A DNA stretch of 64,000 bases from Ricordea florida. Its lineage: Eukaryota; Cnidaria; Anthozoa; Corallimorpharia; Ricordeidae. Where the stretch lies: NCBI GenBank assembly GCA_949710005.1, contig OX453287.1, positions 22,607,285 through 22,671,284 on the forward strand, given 5' to 3'. Made by a program: the position numbers and the translations under genes. Positions 16,201-30,500 of the stretch are shown here, one piece after another; the stretch's first letter is position 1; the number at the start of each line of letters is the position of its first letter. The notes below the pieces were generated by a model. It searched no databases and was not told the DNA's origin. It saw nothing but the letters and a program-made list of their open reading frames with translations.

Positions 16201-19200
16201 TTTCCATTGTTAAAACTAGATTACTACTGAATATATCGCTAATCTTTGAAAGATCTTCAATTGATGACTTAGTGTACCTTTGTGAAAGGATTAAATTATA
16301 AGGTACTTGCCTTGACAGTGTTGGAAGTAATTTTTGTTTTTATAAGTTTATTTTTTTTATCTTAGTGACTTTTTTGTTAAAAAAGACCCTTGGGGTTTAC
16401 ACTTTTGTTTATGTTAAAAAATGAAAATTACTTGATTAGAAATAAAGTTTACTAAACAGGAATAATTATATTACTTGTTGCACTGGTTTTTTTGCACTTT
16501 TTACTCTATCTTATAATCACAAGTTTATAATATTCACAGTTCTTGAGTGAAAATGGTGGATCTTCCAATGCTTTTACTGGTTGTGAGCACACCAACTTTT
16601 TCTTTGACATCAAGCATGAGTGCTTACAAGATGCTTTGGACCGGTGAGTCATGCAAGAGGATGTATTTATACTATTAGCATTTTTAAGAACCTTCCACTT
16701 TTGGGATCGAAAGAGTAATTCTCCTTGCTGAGTGATATACACTTCTTTATATGTTAGTTGGGAGAGTTTGGAGTTCATCATCATTTATTTTTTGCCTCTT
16801 TTCTTAAAAGTAAAAACATCAATTAAAACTTGCATTAATGTATGGCGAGGTGACCTCTTGAAACCACCAGGCTTATATTTGAGGACACCTCGGACAATAA
16901 TGTTTACATAAATAATGCTATAAGTGTGCGTTTTGCCAATTCAGTAATTATTTTACTAAGAACTCCAGCAGTTTTTTCTTAAAGTTAGGAAAACTTGACA
17001 TAGAACTAAGTGATAGTAATAGGAAGGGAATTCCAAATCTTTGGTCCTTGGTAAAGAATAATTCGTCAAAATGGCTTTAATCTGTCTCAATGAACGCTAG
17101 TTCGGCAATGATGCTCTCTATAATTGTTGGCTGTTCTGGTGCCATAGCTATGAATATGTAGATGACCATGTAGCATTACAATAGTTGATATATTATAAGG
17201 ATGAATTAGCGAGTAGTACAAAGTGAGTTTAGTTTTTGAAGATAGATTTTATAGGCATTTGTTTCATAAATAGCTAATTTATGATCTTTCCAAGTGAGGT
17301 GCTTGTCAATGTATACTCCAAGAAATTTAGTTGAGTTTAATTGGTTCAGTATTCTTGACATTGATTAATAAAATCCTTAGGGGAGCATGGTTGGCGCAGT
17401 GGTGAGAGCGCTCGCCTTCCACCAATGTGGCGCGGGTTCGATTCCCGGACCCGGCGTCATATGTGGGCTGAGTTTGTTGGTTCTCTGCTCTGCTCCGAGA
17501 GTTTTTTCTCTAGGTACTCCGGTTTTCCCCTCTCCACAAAAACCAACATTTGATTTGATTTAATTTAATATGATTTGATTTCATTTCATTTGTGCTTTAC
17601 AGTGTCCCCAATTAGTACAGCAGTGCTAAATACAGTTGACACTCAAATAAAGTTCATTATTATTATTATTATTTCCTTGTTCATGAAATCAATTTGCTTA
17701 ACAATCAATGGACATTTTAGAAAAAATTGCATATTGGTCTCTTCTAGGATTTAAATTTTGATAAATTTTAAATTTGGCATAATTAAGAGTAAGTCCCAGC
17801 CTAGTGTTTTTGTTCCTTGCTGTGAGCTTTTAGGGTGACTGGTGCATGGTTTAAATTGACCAGTAAGAGCAGCTCTAAGCAATGTTAGAAAATAGCTTTC
17901 ACAGATTAAGTATACTATCAGTAAGCCTACTGTACAAAGTTACTCAAGGAAGGCGACCGTTCAGAGCAAAGGACTGAAATAGTTATTGATTCAGGTAGGT
18001 TTACATAGTAGAGACGTGCCCATTAACATTCGACCACATGCGTGTAACATTCGGATGCACAAGTTAACGGTTCAGTTCATTTGAGCAATAGGCACTACTC
18101 TACACCAACGGCTACTATTTTGGCTCACAGCACTTGTTGGAAAGCTATATAGAGGGTAAAAATATTTTACCTTAAATAAAGGAACTGCTTAGATTTTAGC
18201 TTGTACAAGTACACGGAACTGACATGACAGAGAACTTGCCTGGTCTCTGGTATGGGTCAGGTCTTGTTCAGTGCTAGAGAAGTTATATTCAGTACATTAA
18301 AACGTGTTTTCTAATTCTTTATGTTTAAGGTTTGCACAGTTCTTTTTGTGCCCGCTCTTTAATGCAGATGCAACAGAAAGAGAAGTAAATGCTGTCGACT
18401 CAGGTGATTCAGCCATGCATAATCATGTGATAAGAATCTATTATCGCCCTGACTAAAATATCATTTTCTTCTCACTCAATGATTAAACTTCCTTAATTTT
18501 TTTGGGGAAGGCCTTTTTCACAAATTAGTGCCACACATGTAGATGAAGGTCCTCTAGAAGACACCATAAAGAGAAAAGAATACAAAATGCTTTCCATTCC
18601 ATTGTGTATATATATCCATTTTTGGTACAAGTTAAATTCCTTGGATATATGTTGTAGCTCAATTTTTATCCGTGGTTTGAATTTTATTTTCCTTTGTTTT
18701 GGGGTATGGTAATGTATGATAAAGGGATTACCAGTAAAATAAAAGGAATAAAAATAATTTAAACCAAAAGTGAAATTAAACAAGACTTACCTGAAGTCAA
18801 TGTTTGATTGGAATTCTATCTTGTCGCCAGTTGGGAACAAAGGAGTTACATGTGAACATGCTAGCTAGTCAATCTTCACAGCTGAGCATGACCATGGTAC
18901 AAGGAACAAAGGAGTTAGGCTAGGAAAGGAACCCTCCTACAAAGGGAGGGGGGGGGGGCTATCAAATTCTACAGACATGTCTGAAACCTTAGATAAACTC
19001 TCTTTAACTGATGTCAGCCATTTTCACGCATCTGAGGAATGTGAAATGCATCCGGCCTGAAAATTGTCACAGCAAGCCTGGAGCTAACCACACAGAGAAG
19101 ACTCAATGAAATAGGGGAAATCCCTCACCGATAATTTGATTTGCACCAGGGAAATTATTATTTCTTCCCTGCAGGACTGCCGTTTTTCTGATAGAGGGAT

Positions 19201-21554
19201 TTTTTAACCACAACAGTTATACATGTATACTGCTAGATGCTGATTTTGTGCACTTAATTTGATGTCTGACTATTTCATTCAGCTTTGTTTATCTGTAGTG
19301 ATTGACCAAAGAATTTTACTCTTACAGGACAGGCACAGTTGGTTTCAATTTTTTATTCAATTGAAAATGGTTTTATCAATTTCTTATGATTGTAAATTAT
19401 AAGTTAATATTTTTTTTCCTTTTTTTGTAGAAAATTGTAAGAATTATTTGAATGATTCTTGGAGACTGAATCAGCTGGACAAGTCAACTGTGGATCCATC
19501 CCATCCGTATAGTAAATTTGGATCAGGTGATCAATGATATTATTGTTATTGTTTATATTAATTATTGCAATTTATTATTATTAGTTTTTTCACTCAACAA
19601 GCAACTGCAGTCAGAAGACAGTTCTACTTTTGAAATTTAATTATTCTTTTTTATTGCAGGCAACAAGTTGACTCTTGAGACAAGGCCAACAGAAAAGGGG
19701 CTTGATGTGCGAGATGAATTACTCAAATTCCATAATTCGTTCTACTCTGCTAATATTATGGGACTGGCTGTCCTTGGCAGAGGTAGTTTTATGAGGGGTT
19801 TTATTTAAGTGTAGAGCATCAGGAGGGTATCAGGATTTGTAACATGGGCATATGCTATTGAATGTTACAGTTGGAGAAAATTTACATTATATTTTTGTCC
19901 TTTTGGTTGAGTTGTTGAAAGCAGCTGGAGAAAGTCATCTTCATAGGTGATTAATTTGCCCATTGGATGGCATTTGATGAAACACGATATATATGGTTAA
20001 CCTGTATATAATGAAGTAGTCTGTGTGAAGAGACTGCTGCTTTATGTGATCTTAGCATAGAAATCCATCCCACTGTAAGGTGGCACACTCCAAGACTTAA
20101 TCATATAACACTGCATCTTTTTTGTGTAATGTACATGTTGTAGTTCAATTTTATCCGTGGTTTAAATTTTATTTTCTTTTGTTTCAAACTCATTATCATA
20201 CATTACCATACCAAAAAAAAAAAACAGAGGAAAGTAAAATTTAAACCAAGGGAAAAATTGAACCACAACATATACAAAAGGTACTTGCCTACTAATGTAT
20301 GTTAAACAAAAAATGTGACTTAGTAAAAGAAGATGTGTATTTTGTTTGATAACCAAACTTGACCTGTCAAATGACACAGACATGTATTATTTGTCTAATT
20401 TAACGTTTCCAGAAACAATCTGACCCTTTATGACTGGTGCACATTACTTTTACTTTAGAGGATTACCGGTATATTGAAGTTGTAAGTCTCAATTCTCATG
20501 ATCTGCTTTTGTTTTTTTGCATTTTTATTGGCTCAATTAAGAAGCAAAAAAATTAATTATTATATTTGAAGTGACAAAGAGACATGTTTAATCAGAAATT
20601 GTGATGAGTGGAGAATTGATTTGGTTAAGTTTGGTTTCAGAATCTCTTGATGATCTTACAAATCTTGTTGTGAAGCTGTTTTCTGATGTTGAAGATAAAA
20701 ATACACCTTTACCAGAGTTTCTTGAACATCCCTATGGAGATGATCAAGTTCAGGTATTATAGTTAAAAAAAAATTCATAACTAAATAAATGGAAATTATC
20801 TCTCAAATTTGTCAATAGTACACTGTCAGGACTTGGCATTATGAATTTTGCTGTGACGGTATACAGTACATGATTACTTTGCGGTATAACTGTAATTTTT
20901 AGCAGCAATAAATTATTGTGATCAGGCCTTTTAAAAAAAAACAGACTGGAACTGGATTTAAACCTGTGATGTTGGGAATACTGGTACAATGTGAGTTAAA
21001 CCAGCTAGCTGTCCAGGCTGGGATTAGATCACTAGTAGGTTAATTGCTCTCAGCGTAGACGACTGGTTTAGTTTAGAGGGTAAAGCATTACATTACTATC
21101 ACAAGATCATGATTCCAAGTCCCTTTCCAGCATGTCCTTTTTTTTCAGGCTTAATTTCTAAAAATTGTGTCAGTACTGTACTGGAAGAGTCAAATCTCCA
21201 ATCACATTTCCTGCCAGAGTGGGAATATATGATTCATTTCATATAATATACTCGTATTATTGATGTCACTAGGTATTTTATACAGTCATGTTAAACCAGT
21301 GTCTGAGTATGAAGTGTACTGATTCTGAAACAGAGTATCATTTAAACACACTATCCTTATCCTTTTCATTTCCCTATTTACCGGTACCAAGGTTGAATTC
21401 CGAGTTGTGCCAGTCAAGGATATAAGAAGTCTAAACTTATCATTTCCAATCCCAGATGTCAGTGAACACTACGATAGTAAGGTATGCACTAGAATTATCA
21501 CCCTGATAATGAAACTTGAAATTCAGTATTACAATGATATTTATCTGGTGTATA

Positions 21555-21642
<88 letters not shown>

Positions 21643-24477
21643 GTCTGTTTGTCTGTCTGTCTGTCTATATATATATATATATCTGGGAAAAAACTGTGCC
21701 CGAGGTCTTGCGCTGTACTCGAGGGCATAGTTTTTTCCCATACAGACCGACCTAGCTTAGTAAATAATTATATATACTTATTTATTGTTTGTGTAACGTT
21801 AATATTTTTAACAAGCTCTAATTGTTACAGCAAGGAAAAAGTAGGCCCCTGGGCTATATTGTAAAAAGCTGGACCGGTCATGTACACGTGATTAGCCAAT
21901 CAAATTTGAGGAGTTAAGATTCCAGCCTGCTCAGATGCTTGAGACAAAAAATAAATAACTGATATCTCTTGGTTTGTATTGCATTTACAGCCATGTCATT
22001 ACATTTCTCATCTTATTGGCCATGAAGGTCAAGGAAGTCTGCTCTCAGAGCTTAAGGCAAGAGGTCAGTTGGATTTGGTGTAAGGAGGGGTGCCCAATGG
22101 AAGAGGGAGCAGTGCCATATATGTAGAGACCTGTAAAACCATTTAGCACAAAATTTGTGGTTTTATTTAACAAAACCCAGAGACAGTTTTCAAACTCCAG
22201 TACAACTTGTGAGGTTTTGTTTGATGATATTAATAACAAGGCAGTAAATAGGGATAAGATAATCTTCTAGGGCAGATACCCAGAATGTCACTTTCTGTAG
22301 CACCAATCCATAGTTAAGTGCTAAGCTGAATTTACTGTTTAATCCCAGCTATAGTGCTAACCTGCATTTTAGAGATGTTGCACTGGTTTTCAATACTTCT
22401 TTCAAGGAAAAATTAGGGAAATATGACCAACATTATGTCCTTGAAAGTGACATAACCCTTTCACTCCCAGAAGTGATCAGTATTTAATTTCTCCTAACAA
22501 TGATACATCCTTTTCAAGCAAGTTGGTAATGAGAATTGATATCAACTTGATTCAGCACCAAATGTTCCAAACTCTCCAAACTACAATAATTATAAGGAAG
22601 TGTATCAACTCTTTAAAGAGAATTACTACACAGATCTTTGCATCAGGTTGTTATAGAAAAAAAAGCAACCTCATTTGGTCCTCTGGAAGGTGGACATGTT
22701 TGTTTGTTTGTTGTTTTGTTTTCTCACTTTGTGGCCCCTAAGGACATCAGTGACTTGAATTAAAATAGCTCTGGCTCACATGGAAATCTCTGTTCAACTA
22801 ATTTAAAGACTGTTATCTTAACAGGCTGGGTGAACAATCTGGTTGCTGGTGGGATGGAAGGAGCCAAGGGATTCATGTTTTTCATATGCAATATGGAGCT
22901 TACAACTGAAGGGCAAGGTTTGTGTAATTAATAACATTTATTGTTTATTTATCCCTTGCGTTTTACCAAGGAGAAAGATAAATTTGCCCATAATTGTTTT
23001 ATAGGGCAGAGAAGGTTTGGTTCATTTTTCATTTATACTAAAACCAAAACAAAAGAAATCAAAGAAAAACCAAAAAAAGGAAGAAAGAAAGTGAATGATA
23101 AAGTAAGTTACAAAACCATAAGAAAATAAGGAGACTAACCTTTCAAGCATTTTTTAGCTTAATTGTGCATTGTAGGAAAAGAGTGTCTATTTAAAATTTT
23201 ATAGTGTACATGTAAATTAACATTGTTTGATAGGAAAAAAACATTTGCAGGCTGGGGCAAAATATATTTGCATGTTTACATCAGACAAGCAAATTAATTT
23301 CACTACCAAGCCTCATTTTGAAATTGCAGATTTGCATAGTTTAAATTAATAGATTTCCAAGGTAGGAGATTTTAAAAGAATACCCAGGAACAAATGAGAA
23401 TGATCTTGCTCACAATTGAGGCTTGGGGGTTAAATTTGCTCTTGCAAAATAAATTTGCAAAAGGACTATTGAGGAAAGACAAATATTATCATTTCATTGT
23501 TTTGTTTTATGTATTTATTTGTATTTATTTTTTTTTCTGGGATGTTCTAATGGGGGTGCATGGCTATCCACCCAATCCATCCCACTGGGATCCATCCCTG
23601 ACTTATCACTCAGTTCAAAGTATCTCTTTAAATACTATTGTAAATATTGAAATTGGAGGACCATTGCTAGTTATTTTTTAACAATAAATGACTTATTGTA
23701 TTGTAAGAAATGTTAATCAAAATACCATGATATTATAATTAGAATGACCCATCGTTCAGTTATCAAGAGTCCCTAATTGGTAGAGGGTGTACCCTTGGCT
23801 AGAACTCGGGGTTACTAAAAGCAATCAATTGGTTGGTTGATTGTTTGTTTGTCTTTCTATTCAGATCATGTCTATGAAATTGTGACCTGTGTATTTCAAT
23901 ACCTTGCAATGTTGAGACAACAGGAACCACAAGAATGGGTCTTTAAAGAGTGCCAGGTATGCTGTTTATCATGTACTGGAGCCATATAGTGATGATCACA
24001 ATAACAACAACAACAACAAGAATACCGCATTTATGCATGTATAATGTGTAATTTTTTCGCAAAATTCACATTCAAAATTGCTGTGTGTACTATATATGAA
24101 TCCTTTCGTTTTAACAATAGCAATAATAATGACAAGGATATTAAGTAACACTTTTATGATAATAGCATTTACTATTATTTTTGTTATTATTATTATTATT
24201 GTTCTAAAATCTGAGTGGTGTAATATAATATATTAAACTTCCATTTGGCAGTCAAAAGAAATGACTCCTGGTTCTTGATGAAACCTAGCTCAATTGCTAT
24301 TTTGTGCGAGTCAGTTGTATCTGAGTTACAAGTTTACAAGTTTATTATTAACTTCTTATTGAACTATTACAATTTTAAAGGCTACAATATCCTGCAAATG
24401 GCAAATGCTAATCTAGGTGGTTAGTGTTTTATCTAAATATGTACAAAGAAGTATCTATCATCTCTCTCTCTCTCTCC

Positions 24478-24555
<78 letters not shown>

Positions 24556-27500
24556 CGACTCTTGCATAGAAAAATTAAATCACTTTTCTGTTGATGTTTT
24601 ACAACTCTAGGCCCTTGATGAGGTGAAATTCCGGTTTAAAGACAAGGAGAATCCGGTTTTGTATGCTTGCACCATGGCGCGCTGTCTCCATGTGAGTAAA
24701 TCACTCATTTATGACTGTAAAGTTAAATTTTCTCTCAGAAAATCAATCAAAACCAAATTTAAATTTCTGAATTTTGTGACACAGTGTAAATAATTTCAGA
24801 CAAATTATTTACTTCAAAGTCTTTAGTCATTCCAGGTAAATCAACAGCAGAGAATTGAGGAAATATGTACATTTAGTATATGGCTGGTTCTGTGAGTGAG
24901 CAAGATGAGGCAAACCATTTTTTTTTTTATTTATTTTATTTAGTCACTCACAAAACTTACACAACAGAACAAAAGGTGTTAATTAAATTATAAAATTAAT
25001 GTGACAAGGAACCCTAACGAAGCTTGAAGCTTATATTAATAGGCTTCCTTTACCTACTAATGAACTAAATTCATGGCTGAGTGCAGAGTGAGCAAGATCG
25101 AAAAATTAAACAACAAATCGGCTATCAATGAGATAATTCTGGGTTGTGATTGGCTACATGCACCCATGCAGGCAATGTCTGGCCTAACTTGCTGGCTTGG
25201 GATTACCTGTTTTGTCCCACGGGTCAATAAATACACAAAAAAAGAATACAGCCATCTTGACCTCACAATTGGTCAATATTGCGTGCGTATTTCACAGTAA
25301 TTTTTAATTTTGATGCTGATTTTGGTATTTCTTGGCTTTTACAGGATTTTCATGTTGAAGATGTTATTCAAGGCCAATATATAATGACGAATTTTAAACC
25401 TGATCTCATTAAGTTGATCCTAACATATCTCATGCCTCATAAAATCCGGTTAGTGTATTTTTGCGGTTGTGAACTTACGTGCTGCCTCCTTTATTCTAAA
25501 TTTTAACATTTCGTTTGTTGTACTTCATGCACTTATTTTTCATTCTTTGTAAACCGCTCTTATAGAATGACAATTGTTTCAAAGAAATTTGAAGGCAAAA
25601 CTGATCTCGTTGAAGAATGGTATGGAACAGCATACTCCATGAACAAGATATCCAAAGAGATCATTGAGGTAATGTTCATTATCACAGTACAGTACAGGAC
25701 TGTTCAGTATTTTCTCGAAGAATGGTCATACTGCATGATTTGATCCACAGATGAAAAAGTTAGAACCACACTGTATAGTAAAACAAACAGTACCACAGTA
25801 CAGTACTGTTCAGTAGCTTTACAAAGAATGGTCACATTGCATGGATTGATCCACAGATGAAAAAGTTAGAACCACATTGTACAGTAAAACAAACAGTACC
25901 ACTGTGAAATACTATGCACCAGTTTTCCAGAAATTGGGATCACTACATGCTGCAGAGATTTCGGTGATATTAAAATTTCTTCGCCAGATTTAGAGAGGTT
26001 GAAGAGTAACTGTTTTCTGTAACTTGTTTTCACAGGAGTGGAACAGTGTCTCTTTGAATTCAGCCTTTGCTCTGCCCAGAGAAAACGAGTTCATTCCAAC
26101 AGACTTCGAGATAAGAGAAAGACCACAAGATGTAAGCACAAAGCTTTAGTCGAACGTCGCTGTCTCGAACTCTCAAGCGGGGAGTTCAAGACAACGTTCA
26201 TCGTTTTCAAAAATCTCCGTTTTCACCTGTCCACACCAGAAAGGGAGCATTTTCAAAACGATGCGTTTTCAAATGTCTACACTTTGGAGAGCGTTTTTGA
26301 ATCGATGCGTTTTCGAGCGTTTTACTGTGGACGGAAGGCCAAAACGCATCGAAAAGTGTGCGAACGAAAACGTATTAGTGTGGACGGGGTCTTAGTCGCG
26401 TTTTTGTATACTTCTTTTACTTCGTGCTCATCCTGCTTCTAATTTCTTTTTCTGCTTTTTCAGGCTTCCTCAGTTCCTACTTTAATAAAGGTAGGTAAAG
26501 ACATTGCCTTTATATATGTTGTGGTTCAATTTTTCTTTGGTTCAAATTTTATTTTCCTTTGTTTGTTGGTGTGGTAATGTATGATAATCAGTTTGAGACA
26601 AAGGAAAATAAAATTTAAACGAAGGATAAAATTGAACCACAACATATACACCTGTAGAGCAAAAGCATTTATCGTTTTACACTTGAACTAAATACATGTG
26701 GTCAGTGCTATATTTATGATTCTTGTCTTAATGGAGATCTTTTGTGAAGTAAAGAAAGTGGTAGGTGTTAAGCCTGTGGAATTTGTGAAAGATGTATTTT
26801 TGGGCATTAACGAAGGCAAACTGGGAAAAACAAAATCGGAGTCCCCCCAATGGGAGTTGAAGCTACGACCTTCCGATTACAAGTTCGGACGCTCTGCCAC
26901 TGAGCTATAGGAAACTCATGAGAGCAAGGTCATTTGGCCAGTTTCATGGGACAAACATCCTGCATACTGCTAGGATTTGAATGTAAAAGTGAAAGGATTG
27001 TGAAATAATAAAGCTGGTATTGAACCTTGTAAAAGTACATCTCAGGTTTAAAAATGGTCCAGTGCTTCGTTGTAAGTTCCGCAATGGCATAAATCCAACT
27101 TTTGAATATCTTTTTTTGGTGTACTATTTTTTTTTTTTTTTGCTCAAACAGGACAACGCTCTTTTCAAAGTTTGGTTCAAGCAAGATGACTCTTTTCACC
27201 TCCCTAAAGCTTGTCTCCTGTTCGAAATCACAAGGTATGTTTGATTACCAGATTTTTGTCCCCCTACTCGAGTAGTAGTAGTATTCTCCTTCGCTCCTTC
27301 GCAACCGTATTCTACCTCGTCACGGAGCGCTTCTCACTGGGTTGTGACTGGAATGGATACTTTAAAATAAGGTGAGACATTTTGTGATACATATACAACA
27401 AAGGTTATCACAATGGCGAGACATATATTTTGGTCACGTTACATGGCAATATCTGTTGACCAGCTTTGCCGGATAAACAAAACTGCTTATGGAGAGAATA

Positions 27501-30500
27501 ACTGCTGGGTTAGACACTGATCTATATTGATTAGGGTTTTAGCACTAACTCGAAATGGTTAGCTTTCATACAAATTAATGTTATGGTGACACCATACCAA
27601 TGTCTCACCTTATTTTGAGATAACCTTTCTTGTATATGTGTCACGAAATGTCTCACCTTATTTTAAAGTATCCATTCTAGTCACAACCCTTCTCACTGGG
27701 AAGATGGAGCGTTGCGTGACGAGCCAGACAATGACTGCGAAGGAGACTAAAACTGGTAAAGAAACTCACCACTTTGTTTGTGTTATCTATTTATTATTAT
27801 TTTTTTATTTATTTATTTTTAGTCCGTTGGCTTATGTTGATCCCTGTCATTGCGATATGGCGCATCTGTTCGTTGAACTCTTAAAAGACTCTTTAAACGA
27901 ATATGCGTATGCAGCGGAGATTGCTGGGATACATTACAAGCTGGAAAACACCATGTATGGTGTATTTGTGAGTACTGTGAATTGTTTTTGTCGTTTGTTG
28001 TGTGCTGTTTGTTGGTAAAACCAAGACAGTTCGTTGTCGTAAATGGTTTGAACCCAGGAGTATCAGTAGTTGATTGTTGAGTTCAATCGTCCGAGTGTAT
28101 AAGTAGTTGTGAAAAGAAGTTTTGTTGGTGGCGTTGACTGACGTTTCGAGAACCTGAGCGGAAGTCATCATCAGAGTCAACTGGCATAAATACACGCAAC
28201 TCACTTGCCTCTGATAATTACTTCCGCTGAGGTTCTCGAAACGTCAGTCTAGATCAACAGCAGTTTTTCTCTCGGTTCAGCTCAGTTGGTACCAGTATTA
28301 GCGAGGTTGCAGGTTCGAATTCTGTTTCGGCGTGTTCTTTTTTTTTCGAGCTAGATCGCAATTGCTGAAAATCGCCTTAGCTAGCGCTAGTATTGCTACA
28401 TAACTTGCTACATAACTTGCTACATTACTTGCGATACGTAACTTGCGATACGTAACTTGCGATACGTAACTTGCGATACGTAACTTGCGATACGTAACTT
28501 GCGATACGTAACTTGCGAGACGTAGCTTGCGATACGTAACTTGCGATACGTAACTTGCTTCATAACTTGCTACATAACAAGATATTCTCCAAACCAGTAT
28601 CCAAGGACGTGTTTGGCAATCACTTTCTTAGTCCATGGAGAGTTGCAACTCTTAATTTTGATGCTGCGATTTTGTCGAATCGTACTGAAAAGTGTTTGAG
28701 TGGAATCGCTGTCTGCTTTGTTGGGCAAACTTAACACAACTTAAGATCATTTTTTCTATCTCTTTTCTGACTTTCTAGCTGAGTGTGAAAGGCTATAACC
28801 ACAAACAACCTGTTTTACTAAGGAAAATTGTGGAAAGAATGACAAACTTTCAAGTAGACCCCAAAAGATTCCCACTTATTAAAGAACGAGTAAGTAAGGT
28901 TTTGAACTGTAACGTAAACCAAACAGTACCCCAGTACAGTACTGTTCAGTAGCTTTCCAGAGAATGGTCACACTGCATGGTTTGATCCACAGATGAAAAA
29001 GTTGGAACCACACTGTATAGTAAAACAAACAATGCAAGAGTACAGTACTGTTCAGTAGCTTTACAAAGAATGGTCACACTGCATGGTTTGATCCACAAAT
29101 GAAAAAGGTAGAACCACACTGTATAGTAAAACAAATAGTACAACAATACAGTACTGTTCATTAGTTTTCCAATTAATGGTCATACTTGTTGGTTTGATAC
29201 ACACTGTGCAGTAAAACAAACAGTAACACAGGAAAGCACAGTATCAATTTCAGAATTGTTGTATATGCATGTTAACAACCTAACCAAGTGTACGTTGTAC
29301 AGTGCGAGATTGCCTTAAAGAACTTTGTTGCTGAACAACCTCATCAACACGCACTGTACTACACGTCATTTCTCTTGGAAGAGTTGGCCTGGCACAAGGA
29401 CGAGTTACTGGAAGCTCTAGAAGGTGGTTACCAAAGTTGCTTTACATAATTGTCTGACTGATTGAATGACTGACTGGAGGACTGACTGGAGGACTCACTG
29501 ACTGACTGACTGACTGACTGACTGATAGAGTGACTGACTGATAGAGTGACTTAGTGACTAACTGGCAGACTGATTGACTGGCCGATTGGCGGAATGACTG
29601 ACTGACTGGCTGAGCACCTTTTTTTAACTGACTGACTGACTCACAGTAATACTGGCTTATCGAGTGATTCAGTGATTTACTCACACACTGTCTGACCTGC
29701 TAACTCTTGATCGATTGAATTCCTGATCGATTGACTAATGGACTGACTAACTCACTAAGTGAGGGTCCCACTTAATGATCCGTTGATCGACTATTTAGGT
29801 GATCAGCAATTGATACTTTCTTATTGATTTTATTTTATTGATTGATTGACAGAGGTAACGATAGAGAAGTTAGTCGCATTTATCCCTGATCTGTTAGGAA
29901 GACTTCATATCGAGTGTTTACTTCACGGAAACTTAACAAAGGAGGTAGAACATTTTTTGTATTATTATCATTCTAGGCCTGGAATAAACCTTTTTTTTCC
30001 GGTGTGATTGTGACGAGGGCAAAGAGAAGGGACTCGTCGAAGTTGAGATATGTGGGAGGGAGGGGTAAAAATGATTTCCTCTGGTAACTGGGATTTTTAT
30101 CTGCCAGTCTTTCTCGTTTAAACCGAACTTTTTTCTCTATTTTTGTCATTTTCGGTCACTAGTCTCCTCCGTGCAAACATGGCGTGTTTGTTAAAGAATG
30201 TGGCGCGCATTTGTGCTGGGGAGCTGGGGGGGGGGGGGGGGGGGAAGGGGGTGGAAGCGTTGCGTGACATCCCAAAAACGGCTGCTAAATGGAGACTAGT
30301 CATTTATGTAATTAACAAAAAAAACAAAGGTATTTTTTACTGTTTCTAAGAGATCTTATTTATAGTTACTCAACAATGAAATAAGTGTATCTTTTGGTAA
30401 ACGTTTGATGCTTCGTGTGTTTTTCTTACCACTCGTAACTTACTGAAGCTGTAATTTTAGGAAGCTTTGGGAACCGTTGATGTCATGGAAGAAATTCTAA

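Noticed and set aside
17381..17455. tRNA genes at 17381, 26850, 33160, 56407 and 58605
   Set aside because: A and B boxes are present but the cloverleafs are imperfect (bad anticodon or acceptor stems), and each is joined to a repeated SINE body.
21407..21755. ORFs with poly(ISLY) at the CTAT repeat
   Set aside because: Only the first 25 codons belong to IDE exon 9; the rest is a translated microsatellite after the splice donor at 21481.
26038..26442. 134-codon ORF overlapping IDE exon 16
   Set aside because: It reads exon 16 in the wrong frame and runs on into intron; the correct frame matches IDE ([11 protein letters not shown]).
28384..28580. CRISPR-like array of regularly spaced repeats
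   Set aside because: The 14-bp units are contiguous with no spacers, and the DNA is clearly nuclear eukaryotic.
29442..29684. 80-codon minus-strand ORF rich in SQSVSQSVS
   Set aside because: Product of the degenerate GACT repeat in IDE intron 21.
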